Assembly: GCA_041392165.1 (NCBI GenBank)
Contig: JAWKMN010000004.1
Location: 1 to 64,000, forward strand
From: Arenibacter sp041392165
Lineage (GTDB): Bacteria > Bacteroidota > Bacteroidia > Flavobacteriales > Flavobacteriaceae
Length of the DNA stretch: 64,000 nucleotides
Direction of reading: 5' to 3'
The position numbers and the translations under genes are program-made. Below are positions 9,750-19,756 of the stretch, piece after piece (the stretch's first letter is position 1; the number at the start of each line of letters is the position of its first letter). Under the pieces are notes generated by a model. That model was given only the letters and a program-made list of their open reading frames with translations. It had not been told where the DNA came from and made no database searches.

Positions 9750-10682
9750 TTAAGATATATCTAACTTCAATTTTTCCCCTAGTTTAATATCCCACATTTG
9801 TGGGGTAATTGGTCGATTACCTCCATCATGGTGGAAGGTAAGTTCACCGAAAAATAATTGCCCATCCAGATCATACCAATCTACCCGAACATAATTAAAG
9901 GGCTTGGATAATGTTTCGGACAGTTCTATCATTTGATTTAGGTTTGTTGGTTTATTGACATCATTTTCTGAGGACCCTATTTCTTTCCCATTTTTGAGAA
10001 TTGTCCATTGATAAGGTTCTCTTTTCCATTCTTTTGAATACCAATTCCTAAAATGATTTTCAGATCCTCTTCCCATATCCACTTGAATCATATTGACCTT
10101 GCCATTGAAACAATGAACCTTATAATCGTATGGTATGTTTCCTTTAGAATCTATCAATAATTTTTCTATAATGATTTCTGGAATAATATTTTTATATTGC
10201 CATTCCTTGGATTGCCAATAATAGTTTTTGGACATTCTTTTTTTTAAAGATTTTTGTACTTCTTTCCAATTAATCTTTGCTTTGTCATAAACAAAAATAC
10301 CGCCTCCACTATCATGATTGGTTTTAATGATTACGGGAAAATCCGGAATATTATTAGAAATAATTTCATTAGTATTCTTTGTATGAAAGACTAAAGGAAC
10401 CAAAAACTTTTCTCCAATACGTTCTTTTATAAAATCCCGTACGGCCAATTTATCAGCACATTGGGTATGAAGAGCGGTACGATCATTTAATTTCAGCCAA
10501 ACAATTTTTTCATTAAGTGTCTTAGGCTTTTTTAAATTTGGATTTTCACCAAATACTTTTTTATATTGTTGTTTGACATACAATTTTTCAGGAACACATT
10601 TTATTCGAAAACCATAATACAATTTTTCAACCCATTTGCCTATTAAAGTATTATGAATGAACTTTTTTATATATTTTTTCAT
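9750..10682 (-). CDS. TupA-like ATP-grasp protein of polysaccharide locus
   Basis: A 310-residue protein matching the TupA-type ATP-grasp family. Visible blocks are KTLNEKIVWLKL near the N-terminus, CADKLAVRDFIKERIG, the ATP-binding FPVIIKTNHDSGGGIFVYD, the IIEKLLID strand, IPYDYKVHCFNGK and the metal-binding end FNYVRVDWYDLDGQLFFGE with FHHDGG. Members of this family occur in capsule and teichuronopeptide loci, where they are thought to join amino acids or similar groups to a carboxyl group of the glycan. There is no signal peptide, so it is cytosolic. Only a few bases separate it from the degraded GT4 downstream. Attachment to a uronic acid here is inferred from the nucleotide-sugar genes at 17-23 kb. 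Confidence 0.8.
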   Translation of the reverse strand: MKKYIKKFIHNTLIGKWVEKLYYGFRIKCVPEKLYVKQQYKKVFGENPNLKKPKTLNEKIVWLKLNDRTALHTQCADKLAVRDFIKERIGEKFLVPLVFHTKNTNEIISNNIPDFPVIIKTNHDSGGGIFVYDKAKINWKEVQKSLKKRMSKNYYWQSKEWQYKNIIPEIIIEKLLIDSKGNIPYDYKVHCFNGKVNMIQVDMGRGSENHFRNWYSKEWKREPYQWTILKNGKEIGSSENDVNKPTNLNQMIELSETLSKPFNYVRVDWYDLDGQLFFGELTFHHDGGNRPITPQMWDIKLGEKLKLDIS

Positions 10683-10723
10683 TATTCGTTAATTATCATA
10701 GATTCCTAACGTTCATTAGGATA

Positions 10724-11850
10724 TTATATTTTCTGTTTTAGCAATTTGTTCTCGTTTTTTAAATTAACATATATGTACATTGAAATAAGAATTAAATAAA
10801 AGTTAACAAAATATGTGTGACTAGTAAGCATGAATAGAATAAGACCAATAGTAATGTTCATATATTCCGGTTTGGTTTTGAAATGACGAAAACTACCTAT
10901 TAATAATGTTAAATAAATGCTGATGTGTAAAAGAAATGGGATGATTCCTGATTCGCCAATAATCATTAGATAGGTGTTGTGTACTCCTGGTTTATTGTTC
11001 ACTACTCTTTGAAAACTCATAAAACCATGTCCTATCCATGGGTTGTCCATTATAAGATCGTAATATTCGGCCCAAGTTTCATCCCTACTTCCTTCCTGGA
11101 GAGTTTGGGCACTTTTGTTGTCTCCACTTTCAATAAAACTTTGAAAAGCAGAAAACGATGCTTATTTAGGGTTAATTCATCAGCAAAAGTGAAAATAAAT
11201 ATTAATGCAATAATCCCTATAATCGGAGCAAGCATGTTTTTTTTACTCCTATAAATTGCAATAAGGTTTAAAAAAAGCCATATTACAATGAACGTTCTGG
11301 AGAAAGTTAATATTCCTGCTAGAGTAAATACCATCTGTCCAATTATACTAAGGTTTTTTTCTTTGATACCATAGGAGAAACCATATCCAATTATACAAAT
11401 TGCTCCAGCTGTATTAGCATTAAGATAAAAACCGGCAGCCCGCCCAATATTAATTGACATTTCTGGAAAAACTAGGGCATTGATTATTATACTTATTGTA
11501 CCTAATAGAATAATTATATATAACTCTTTTGTATTGGTCTGTCCAACAATTGAAGCCCCAAAAGTTACAACAATCATTAGCCTCAAGAATTCCTTGATAA
11601 AAAAATTGTCGACATCTACAAAATGATAGTTTAATGAAGAAATTGTAAAATATAATAATCCTAATATAATAAAAGGGTAAGTTAAAGTTACATTTTTAGG
11701 TGCTAAAACGAAATAGGCTATGAATAGAGCAGATGTTAAATAACTACATAACGATGCTAATGAAGGAGAGATATAATGTAATAAAAAAGTTGGAACATTC
11801 CACAAAATCAAGACGAGTAATGTAATTCTAATACATTTTAATATAAACAT
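10724..11850 (-). pseudogene. wzy: O-antigen/EPS polymerase (Wzy-like), split by a one-base deletion
   Basis: The upstream frame (11050-11850, 266 residues) is a chain of hydrophobic helices with INIGRAAGFYLNANTAG, typical of the Wzy/RfaL O-antigen ligase fold. Its last 30 or so residues are out of frame. The downstream frame (10724-11050) carries the family's conserved periplasmic loop and end: PWIGHGFMSF, GVHNTYLMIIGESG and more membrane helices. Joining the frames gives a normal polymerase of about 375 residues. The break lies at the AAAA run at 11152-11155 (plus strand), where one extra A restores IESGDNKSAQTLQEGS into the second half. The role is linking repeat units in the periplasm. 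The lesion may be real, a slippage switch or a sequencing error. Confidence 0.8.
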
Positions 11851-11860
11851 ACTGTCAAAA

Positions 11861-13195
11861 TTAGTTTATATAGAATTTGTTTTTTTGAATTATTGTAAAT
11901 CTTAGTAAGATTAAATTTCGAATTATGACTACAGTTGTAGTTGCAGTAACAATTCCAAAAATCCCAAAATGATTTACAAGTGCAAAATTTAGAATAATAT
12001 TTAATACAACACTAATTAATGAAACAATTGCCATAAAATTATTTTTGTTTATACTGGTTAGAAAATTGACTAGAAGCATTCCGGAAATTTTAAATGGAAT
12101 GTATAATAAAATAATTTTTTGGAGGTTGGAAACCAGTTTAGTATCTTCATTAGTAAACTCATTTCGCTCAAAAAAAAGAGAAATAAAAAAGTCCGAAGTT
12201 AAAATTCCGATAATTGCAATAATTGCACTTCCTAAAAATACGATTTTAAGTAATTTGTAAAGCTGTTGGTAGGCCTGATCCTTATTTTTTAAAACTAATT
12301 TAGAAAAATGGGGTAATAAGTCGTTATTCATGGCAATCACTATTATGCCAATGGCAAAGGCAGGTATTTTTAGAGCATAATTTAAAGCTGAAATAGATCC
12401 TATGGCTAATTGTACGGCAAAAAACTGATCTACTACATTGTGTAGGCCAGCAAAGATACTTGATGTAATTTTAGCAGGTATTTGTTTAAACATCTGAATT
12501 GAATTCTGATTATTAAAATCAGGTAATGATAAGTTTAATATATTCTTTTGCCAACAAACAATTATGAGATAAAGAAAAGATAAAATGGAACCGATTAAGC
12601 TTCCTATTGCCAATAACATATTGCCAAGCTTATCCTTGAAGAAAAAGATGCAAATGATTATGGATACCGGTATAAAAATACTTTCAAAAGAAGAATGCCT
12701 AAATTCTTCATTAATAGTTAAAAGCCCACTAAGTAAAGAGGAAAATCCCCATAAAAAAATACATGGTAAAACAATATAAAACTGATCTTTGATTAGTTCA
12801 TAATAGGTGACTTCTTTGCCTGAAAAAAAAACCTGAAGGTAGACATCCGTAATCAATATGGCAATTATTGTAAAAAATAAAGCCATAAGGGCAGTAGTGA
12901 AAAAACCTAACCCTTGAAACCTTGAAATATCATTTCCAGATTTTAATTCAGCAATATAATTTGGTATAAATACGCTTTTGAATGATTCCAAAAAAACACT
13001 TTGGACGAATCCAGGTATCAAATAGGCTATGAAGAATGTGTCCAAAACTATTGATAGACCATAATTGGCAGCAATCTGAGTTTCTTTATAAAAGCCTATC
13101 CCTTTAATAAGGAGGGTTATGGTCCCAACTAGTAAAATGTTTTTTACCACAGAATTTTGTAATAGTGCTTGTATTTTATTTAAGATTCTGTTCAC
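11861..13195 (-). CDS. MurJ/MviN-like flippase (Wzx role)
   Basis: A 444-residue polytopic membrane protein of the MOP superfamily, with about 12-14 hydrophobic helices. The start region IKGIGFYKETQIAANYGLS and DTFFIAYLIPGF with FIPNYIAE is characteristic of the MurJ/MviN branch rather than the classical Wzx branch. It sits between the Wzy-like gene (10-bp gap) and a GT4 gene in the same direction, so its job here is probably flipping the undecaprenyl-linked repeat unit across the inner membrane. A general lipid II flippase is the alternative, but the location inside an EPS operon argues against it. Confidence 0.8.
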   Translation of the reverse strand: MNRILNKIQALLQNSVVKNILLVGTITLLIKGIGFYKETQIAANYGLSIVLDTFFIAYLIPGFVQSVFLESFKSVFIPNYIAELKSGNDISRFQGLGFFTTALMALFFTIIAILITDVYLQVFFSGKEVTYYELIKDQFYIVLPCIFLWGFSSLLSGLLTINEEFRHSSFESIFIPVSIIICIFFFKDKLGNMLLAIGSLIGSILSFLYLIIVCWQKNILNLSLPDFNNQNSIQMFKQIPAKITSSIFAGLHNVVDQFFAVQLAIGSISALNYALKIPAFAIGIIVIAMNNDLLPHFSKLVLKNKDQAYQQLYKLLKIVFLGSAIIAIIGILTSDFFISLFFERNEFTNEDTKLVSNLQKIILLYIPFKISGMLLVNFLTSINKNNFMAIVSLISVVLNIILNFALVNHFGIFGIVTATTTVVIIRNLILLRFTIIQKNKFYIN

Positions 13196-13240
13196 AATAT
13201 ATTTGTATAGCTGTTTTAGTTTATTGATTTACGGTAATGA

Positions 13241-14320
13241 CTAAATGCAATTCGAAATGAGTAGCTTCCATTTTTCAGTAACTTTTATGTAATCAAATGG
13301 TAAAGCAGTTTCGGTAGATTTATTGGCAAAGGTATTTCTTAAAGTTTCATTATGCATTAAAGTATTCAATTTGAAAGCAAATGTTTCTATTTCATTGACA
13401 GGACTTAAAAAACCGTTTACGCCATCATTGATTAATTCCCCAGGCCCAGTAGGGCAATTTGTTGATATACATGGGAGACCGCAATACATCGCTTCAATAA
13501 GGGCATTCGGAAAGCCTTCATATATTGAACTGAATGCAAATATTTTAGCTTGAGCATATATTTGTGTAATATCATTTATTTGGCCAATAAGTTTAACTTG
13601 CTCTTTAAGATTGAGTTGATTAATTAATTTTTCCAATTTCCCTCTATTTTCTCCTTCTCCCACAATAAAAAGTTTCCAATCTTTATTTTGTGTTAGGGCA
13701 AATGCTCTAATTAAAATATCTTGTGCCTTTTGAGGACTCAATCGGCCAACATTAAGTATTATATTATCATTACTAATTTGTTTGGAGGGTAAATTTATTA
13801 TTAAGGGATTGGGAATAATGATTAAATTGTCCTCTTTTACAGTTTTGATATAATAATCTTTGATAGGTTTAGTTTGAACCACTACATAATTGGCTAGTCT
13901 ATATAGGTATTTACGCAAAGTTTTCCACATTTTAGAAGTGATTTCCATTGAAGGGTTATTACGTTCACTAATAATTACTGGAATACCTAGAAACTTACTG
14001 GATATAATCGCTAAAATATTAGCAGTTGTCATAAAGCCAATTAAAAGCTGAATTTTATTTTCTCGGCTTATTTCTATAATTTTTTTGGTTAATGAAATAT
14101 TATTTACTGTTGCTGCTAATATTGAAGTACTTGGTTTAATATTTGTTTTACAATAATGCAAACATATTTTATTGTCTAGTTTATAAAATGGTTGGGAAGC
14201 ACTTAGTGTAATGATATGAACTTCGTAATCATTTATTAATACATTCGCTAAATTGCTAACTACACGTTCTGCACCTCCCGAGTTTAAAGAAGGTATTACA
14301 AAGCATATTTTATTTTTCAT
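13241..14320 (-). CDS. Glycosyltransferase family 4 (PglJ/PglH-like)
   Basis: A 359-residue GT4 enzyme. The N-terminus has CFVIPSLNSGGAERVVSNL, the mid-region has IISERNNPS, and the donor domain has ILNVGRLSPQKAQDILIRAF, FIVGEGENRGKLE and an intact E-x7-E in YEGFPNALIEAM. It is full length. The GGAERV start and SERNNP block place it among transferases that add HexNAc to lipid-linked oligosaccharides. It is the promoter-proximal member of the minus-strand group 9.7-14.3 kb, with an AT-rich leader upstream. Confidence 0.83.
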   Translation of the reverse strand: MKNKICFVIPSLNSGGAERVVSNLANVLINDYEVHIITLSASQPFYKLDNKICLHYCKTNIKPSTSILAATVNNISLTKKIIEISRENKIQLLIGFMTTANILAIISSKFLGIPVIISERNNPSMEITSKMWKTLRKYLYRLANYVVVQTKPIKDYYIKTVKEDNLIIIPNPLIINLPSKQISNDNIILNVGRLSPQKAQDILIRAFALTQNKDWKLFIVGEGENRGKLEKLINQLNLKEQVKLIGQINDITQIYAQAKIFAFSSIYEGFPNALIEAMYCGLPCISTNCPTGPGELINDGVNGFLSPVNEIETFAFKLNTLMHNETLRNTFANKSTETALPFDYIKVTEKWKLLISNCI

Positions 14321-14496
14321 GAGGTACTACTTTGGAAAAAAATGAGAATTGATTGCAAGATTACGAAATAGTTTTTTACTAACTGAAAAATACATTTGAA
14401 ATGCAAATAAACCAGTTTATTGTATAAAATGACAAAATTCATTTCACAATTATATTTATTGAAGATATTGGAAGAATATGGTTATTATAAAAAAGC

Positions 14497-14530
14497 AAAG
14501 GGGTCTGATTTAAATGAAATCAGACCCCTG
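14497..14530 (-). terminator. Intrinsic terminator downstream of the pectate-lyase-like gene
   Basis: GGGGTCTGATTT (14500-14511) pairs perfectly with AAATCAGACCCC (14517-14528) across a 5-base loop. Read on the minus strand, the stem is followed by a T-rich run (CTTTGCTTTTTT). It lies about 50 bp past the stop of the gene ending at 14579 and separates it from the GT4 gene. Confidence 0.85.
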
Positions 14531-14578
14531 TATCTTAATATTGAAAAACTCTTCTATAAGTTAGAGAATGTAGTGTAT

Positions 14579-16219
14579 TTAATTTTTTAATGTTAAAAAG
14601 TGTAAAAAAGTCTCTAAATTGGTGTAACCATCACCATTAGTATCTTTTTTTCCATCACTGGCATCGTTTGGGTTTAGGCCGTTTATTATTTCCCATTCGT
14701 CAGACATACCATCTTTATCTGTATCAGTGTATGGTGTTCCTCCTTTTAATGTCAGGGCAACAGTTTGCGATTCACTTGAAATCCACGATCCAGTACCATT
14801 TATTACATCATTAATTTGCTTTTCGGCAATAGGATTATTTCCATTAAGATTAGCCCCAACATCATTTAACACATTATCAAGTACAGTAGTTCCTATATTG
14901 GGAATTGGAGTATATCCGCTACTGACCTGTCTTGAATCTTTTAGTGGTATTCCGGAAATATTTGTTGTGGCTGTTCGACCATTATTCGTGTTATCTTTTA
15001 AATAAGCTTTGGTATCGTTAAGAATACCCGAGGTGCTTTCAATATTTATGTCAGAAATTGAACTCCCTTTTCTTAAGAATACATTGCCAATAACATCAAA
15101 CTCATTACTCCAAGTTGGGTTAACACCAATATAATAATTATAAATAACGCAATTAATTTGTTCCCAACTCGCATACCTTGTAGAGGAACGGATATTTCTC
15201 TCGTGGTTATTTGAGAAAAGAACATCGATAAAGGAAATTTCAAAACCTTGACGCCATATTATCATTCCTTTATTATTAAATGATTCTCCAATAATACTAT
15301 TTTGTACGGTTACTTTTTCTACCGAACCTGTTTCCGAATTGTTGGCCTCTATGGCAAAAGTTTCATCTTTTCCCCAAAAAAAGCCGCAATGGTCAAAAAT
15401 AAAGTTTGATTTGGCTCCTGTCCCTGAATTTCTTACCCTAAAAGCGTCATCTTCATCTTTTCTTCCGGTATCGCCGACTAAAAAGTTCATATACCTTATA
15501 ATAATATTTTCATGGTTATTGGTGTCTGTCATACTGCCATATACAGCGATGCCATCTCCGGGGCAGTCTCTCCGGCAATTGTGATATTGTCACCACCGAA
15601 ATCTAATCTTGATTTTAAGTGAATTACACCACCAACTCTAAATACTATTGTTCTGTTTCCCTTGGCTTATGGCATCCCTTAAAGATCCAGGCCCACTATC
15701 ATTTAAATTAGTAACCTGATAAACATTGCCACCTACCACCAGTGGTATATCTTCCATGTCCTTCAGCACCCGGAAAAGCTTTTAATTCGCCCATGTCTTC
15801 GGGTTCGGTGGATATAGGTGTCTCGTCGGTTATTGTCACTGTAATAGAACCGGTTTCTTGGGTAATCGTATTATCGGTATTCGTTACATCGGTAGTATAG
15901 TTAAACTCATCAGTCCCCGTTATATCGGTGTCCGGTGTATAAGTTATGGAATTATCCTCATTTATTACCGCTGTACCGATAGAAGGGGGTATACGTCGGT
16001 AATGGTGGATTTTTTTGAATTTCCATTGGAGTACTTTCCCGATGGTTTGATGGTCACCGAACTGTTCCTTAAGGTAACAACAGTTTCGGATAGAGCTATT
16101 TCCGGGTTCTCAACCACATATTCTGCCAACAGGTCAGAATCCTTGTTACAGGAGTAGCTTAATATTAATACAAGGCAGATTAGGGTGATTTGAATGGGAT
16201 TTGAGGGGTGAAATTTCAT
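14579..16219 (-). pseudogene. Pectate-lyase-like secreted lipoprotein (PL1-type beta helix), frameshifted
   Basis: The first frame starts at 16219 with a lipoprotein signal whose lipobox reads ILSYSC, then Ig-like or linker sequence. After a shift it continues SITYTPDTDITGTDEFNY and then ELKAFPGAEGHG, the hallmark start of Bacteroidota pectate lyases. VTNLNDSGPGSLRDAIS, FRVGGVIHLKSRLDF and NITIAGETAPG follow in shifting frames. The last 317 residues (14579-15532) are intact: NIIIRYMNFLVGD, FIFDHCGFFWGKDET and a calcium-binding tail DTDKDGMSDEWEIINGLNP. At least four small indels are needed, near 15985, 15745, 15660 and 15560. In an intact form it would cut uronate-containing polymer at the cell surface. 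Its place inside an EPS locus suggests a polymer-trimming lyase. Confidence 0.82.
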
Positions 16220-16985
16220 AAGTAAAAGACGTTAATTTAAAATGATAATCATTTGGGTTCAACAATATTATTTAATTTTTAAACATCATCGGCAAAAGAT
16301 GCGCTATTTTCGATGAAATGCACATTTGAAGTGCAATGGTGGTTTTACGTTTGTTTTTTAGCCTTTGGATGTCTTTTGGTTTTATTTTCGATGAAATGCG
16401 CTTTTCTTTAAGAATTGGAGGTTTTTTGAAGTACTATTTTTAAAAACCTTAACATTTTCAAGGAATCATGGGATTTGGTGTAGGATTGCTGTTTCGGGTA
16501 TTTATACACAGGTATTTGTATAATGTTTTCGATTTAGCCTTCCGGTGAAAATGTGTTTTTTTAAATTTTGAAAGATTTCCTTTCTGCTGTAAAGGCGGTT
16601 GGGTGAAATGCGAAGCTCTTTTAATCTTTATAATTCCCCGAAGACTCTGCCTCGGGGTTTCCTATCATACCTCCCTTTAGGGAAGGTCGGAATTGCTTTT
16701 TCGCAATTCCGGGTGGGGCAAAATACAAAATTTTGGCTTTTGGCCCTAAGGCCAAAAATGATACCGATAGCTATAGGTACGGTGAAATGCCTCTACGGCT
16801 CTGCCTCGAGAATAGTCGGTTTCAAGAAATTTTTTATTAAGAAATGGAAGGATCCGGATTCTTCAAAGATGCAGTGGAAAGAGGGTATAAGTGCGTCTAT
16901 GTTTATCTACAAGGGCCTGGGTTTGGCAAAGAGTGGCCTGTAAAAGGGGTTGTATAAAAGCTGTAATAAGATTGGGTATTGCATA
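16220..16985. repeat. Intergenic region with short repeated segments
   Basis: No gene is supported here. TTTTCGATGAAATGC occurs twice (about 16308 and 16388). From about 16640, CTCTGCCTCGGGGTTTCC and CTCCCTTTAGGGAAGG are followed by the inverted pair GAATTGC...GCAATTCCGGGTGGGG, and GCTCTGCCTCGAG recurs at about 16798. The same style of element recurs at 30.64-30.77 kb. An open frame at 16599-16943 reads straight through these repeats and has no protein-like features. Confidence 0.55.
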
Positions 16986-16987
16986 AC

Positions 16988-17022
16988 AAAGGCGATCTAT
17001 TATGGAGATCGCCTTTGTTTTT
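16988..17022 (+). terminator. Strong hairpin terminator
   Basis: AAAGGCGATCT (16988-16998) pairs with AGATCGCCTTT (17006-17016) over a 7-base loop and is followed by GTTTTTAT on the plus strand. It lies about 80 bp past the 3' end of the minus-strand UDP-HexNAc dehydrogenase gene. In that direction the U tract is weak, so its strand assignment is uncertain. Confidence 0.65.
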
Positions 17023-17097
17023 ATATTAAAAAATCTGATTTATTTAAAAGGGTAGTGGGCTATTATAAGACCGGTCAATGCCGTAGTATCGGTTTCC

Positions 17098-18381
17098 CTA
17101 AAGCCTAGCGTTGGCTTTACCTTTTAGAATTCCTTTTACATCATAGAGTACCCCTTCAGGTTTTAACATTGATTTTAGGTCAACATTTAAAAATTCTTTG
17201 TGGGCCACCGTTAGTACAATGGCATCGTATTTTTCGTCAGGGAGCATCTTGGTAGTGTCCAGACTGTATTCATGTGCCACCTCCTCCGGGGATGCCCATG
17301 GGTCATAGGTGGTGATTTCGGCACCGTAACTTTTTAGGTTGTTGATGACGTCCACCGCCTTGGTATTTCTTACATCCGGACAGTTTTCCTTAAAGGTGAT
17401 CCCCAGGCATAGAATGTTGGATCCCTTTACCTTTATGTCATTTTGGACCATAAGTTTTACCACCTCGGCGGCTACATATTTCCCCATGCCATCGTTCATG
17501 CGGCGCCCTGCCAATATAATTTCCGGATGGTAGCCGTATTCCTGGGCTTTTTGGGCCAAATAATAAGGGTCTACCCCAATGCAATGGCCGCCCACCAATC
17601 CCGGCTTAAAGGGGAGGAAGTTCCATTTGGTGCCGGCAGCTTCCAGTACTTCATGGGTGTCTATGCCCATGAGGTTGAAAATCTTGGCCAACTCGTTCAC
17701 AAAGGCAATGTTGATATCCCGTTGCGAGTTTTCGATGACCTTGGCCGCTTCGGCCACTTTGATGCTCGGGGCCAAATGGGTGCCTGCCGTAATCACCGAA
17801 GCATATAGGTCGTTGACCTGTTTTCCGATTTCGGGAGTGGATCCGGAGGTGACCTTTAGTATTTTTTCCACGGTGTGCTCCTTGTCTCCCGGATTGATGC
17901 GTTCCGGGGAGTAGCCCGCATAAAAGTCCTTATTAAAATTGAGTCCGCTTGTTTTTTCCAGTACCGGGATACATTCGTCTTCGGTTACCCCTGGGTATAC
18001 GGTAGACTCATAGACCACTATATCCCCTTTTTTCAGCACTTTGCCCACCGTTTCACTGGCCTTGTACAAGGGGGTCAGAATAGGGCGGTTGGTACTGTCT
18101 ACCGGAGTAGGGACGGTAACGATAAAATAATTGCAATCGGCTATATCTTCCAATGTATTGGAACAATACAGTCCGGGACCGTCCATTTTTGCCTTATCCT
18201 TTAAAACGGCCTGAAGGATATCGTCCTCTACCTCTAAAGTATGGTCCTTTCCGGACCTTAGTTCCTTTATACGGGTTTCGTTAATGTCGAATCCAATGGT
18301 AGGGTATTTGGTGGCGAACAAGCGGGCCAAGGGCAGTCCTACATAACCCAGTCCTATTATTGCTATTTTAATTGAACTCAT
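17098..18381 (-). CDS. wbpO: UDP-N-acetylhexosamine 6-dehydrogenase (WbpO/TviB type)
   Basis: A 427-residue nucleotide-sugar dehydrogenase that oxidises C6 of a UDP-HexNAc twice with NAD, giving the uronate. The Rossmann start IAIIGLGYVGLPLARLFA, the YSPERINPGD block and the catalytic cysteine in GLVGGHCIGVDPYYL (about residue 265) are present, followed by the C-terminal domain LGITFKENCPDVRNTK. That pattern belongs to the WbpO/TviB branch rather than UDP-glucose dehydrogenase. It is next to a WbpP-type epimerase in the same direction, so UDP-GlcNAc to UDP-GalNAc to UDP-GalNAcA is the likely route. Substrate choice is inferred from this pairing. Confidence 0.88.
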   Translation of the reverse strand: MSSIKIAIIGLGYVGLPLARLFATKYPTIGFDINETRIKELRSGKDHTLEVEDDILQAVLKDKAKMDGPGLYCSNTLEDIADCNYFIVTVPTPVDSTNRPILTPLYKASETVGKVLKKGDIVVYESTVYPGVTEDECIPVLEKTSGLNFNKDFYAGYSPERINPGDKEHTVEKILKVTSGSTPEIGKQVNDLYASVITAGTHLAPSIKVAEAAKVIENSQRDINIAFVNELAKIFNLMGIDTHEVLEAAGTKWNFLPFKPGLVGGHCIGVDPYYLAQKAQEYGYHPEIILAGRRMNDGMGKYVAAEVVKLMVQNDIKVKGSNILCLGITFKENCPDVRNTKAVDVINNLKSYGAEITTYDPWASPEEVAHEYSLDTTKMLPDEKYDAIVLTVAHKEFLNVDLKSMLKPEGVLYDVKGILKGKANARL

Positions 18382-18409
18382 CTCGGTATAATATGTATTA
18401 ATGGTTAAT

Positions 18410-19738
18410 TTATTTCTTTCCTATCTGGTAATATTCGATCCCTCTTTCTTTCATCAAGGCATCGTTATACTGGTTGCGGCCGTCAAAAATGATCGGGCTG
18501 TTCAACTGTACCTTCAGTTCCTCAAAATCGGGTGACCTGAATTCTTTCCATTCGGTCAATAAGATCATGGCATCGGCATTCTGGAGGGTCTCGTATTTGG
18601 AATTGTGGTAGGTTATTCCCTTCAAGTCCTTTAAATAAAAATGTTGGGCCTCCTCCATGGCCTTGGGATCGTACGCCTGTATTTTGGCACCGCGCCGTAC
18701 CAGATCTTTAATAATATAAATGGCGGGAGCTTCACGCATATCATCGGTTTCCGGTTTAAAGGCCAGTCCCCAAACGGCAAAGGTCTTTCCGCTTAGATCT
18801 TCCCCAAACCGTTTCACCACCTTATGGGCAATGACCATTTTTTGTTTATCGTTAACGACTTCCACGGAACTGATCAGTTGTGCCGAATACCCGTGTTCTT
18901 CGGCTGTTTTTTTCAGGGCCTTAACATCTTTTGGGAAGCAGGATCCCCCATAACCACTGCCCGGGTAGATAAAGCTGTAGCCTATACGGCTGTCAGAACC
19001 TATTCCGATACGTACTTTGTTTACATCGGCCCCTACCAGCTCACAGATATTGGCAATTTCGTTCATAAACGATATTTTAGTGGCCAGCATGGCATTGGCC
19101 ACATACTTGGTCATTTCGGCCGAACGTACATCCATGCTAATAAGGCGGTCTACGCTACTTCTAAAAAAGGGGCTATAGAGCGTCCGCATTTTTTTGGCCG
19201 CTTCATCATTATCGGCCCCAATAACCACTCTGTCCGGTTTCATAAAATCGCTAATGGCATCCCCTTCCTTTAAAAACTCCGGATTGGAGACTACATCAAA
19301 AGATATGGAAACCCCACGTTGGTCCAGTTCTGTCTGAATGGTAGCCTTAACCTTGTCCGCAGTGCCAACTGGAACCGTAGATTTGTCCACTACGATTAGA
19401 CCATGGCTCATATGTTTTCCAATTTCCCGGGCCACCTGCAAAACGTACTTTAAATCGGCCGAGCCATCATCTCCCATGGGGGTTCCTACCGCAATAAAGG
19501 CAATATCGCATTTTTCCAAATGGGTACTTAGGTCGGTACTAAAATGTAAGCTCTTGTTTTTAATGTTCCTTGTAACCATGGCTTCTAAGCCCGGCTCGTA
19601 TATAGGGATGATACCTTGTTTAAGATTCTCTATTTTCTTGGCATCCACATCGATACAAGTAACGGTATTGCCCATTTCTGCAAAACAGGTACCACTAACC
19701 AAACCAACATATCCGGTTCCTATTACTGTTAAATTCAT
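18410..19738 (-). CDS. ugd: UDP-glucose 6-dehydrogenase
   Basis: A 442-residue enzyme that makes UDP-glucuronate from UDP-glucose. It has NLTVIGTGYVGLVSGTCFA at the start, the catalytic cysteine motif GYGGSCFPKDVKAL (about residue 260) and FAVWGLAFKPETDDMREAP in the C-terminal domain. This signature separates it from the WbpO-type paralogue 28 bp downstream. UDP-GlcA would feed the UDP-GlcA 4-epimerase at 21854-22894. The length is normal and there are no defects. Confidence 0.92.
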   Translation of the reverse strand: MNLTVIGTGYVGLVSGTCFAEMGNTVTCIDVDAKKIENLKQGIIPIYEPGLEAMVTRNIKNKSLHFSTDLSTHLEKCDIAFIAVGTPMGDDGSADLKYVLQVAREIGKHMSHGLIVVDKSTVPVGTADKVKATIQTELDQRGVSISFDVVSNPEFLKEGDAISDFMKPDRVVIGADNDEAAKKMRTLYSPFFRSSVDRLISMDVRSAEMTKYVANAMLATKISFMNEIANICELVGADVNKVRIGIGSDSRIGYSFIYPGSGYGGSCFPKDVKALKKTAEEHGYSAQLISSVEVVNDKQKMVIAHKVVKRFGEDLSGKTFAVWGLAFKPETDDMREAPAIYIIKDLVRRGAKIQAYDPKAMEEAQHFYLKDLKGITYHNSKYETLQNADAMILLTEWKEFRSPDFEELKVQLNSPIIFDGRNQYNDALMKERGIEYYQIGKK

Positions 19739-19756
19739 TTTAAATAGTTTATTTAG

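Noticed and set aside
16599..16943. Open frame of 114 codons on the plus strand
   Set aside because: It reads through repeated intergenic segments, with no domain or signal and an odd composition.
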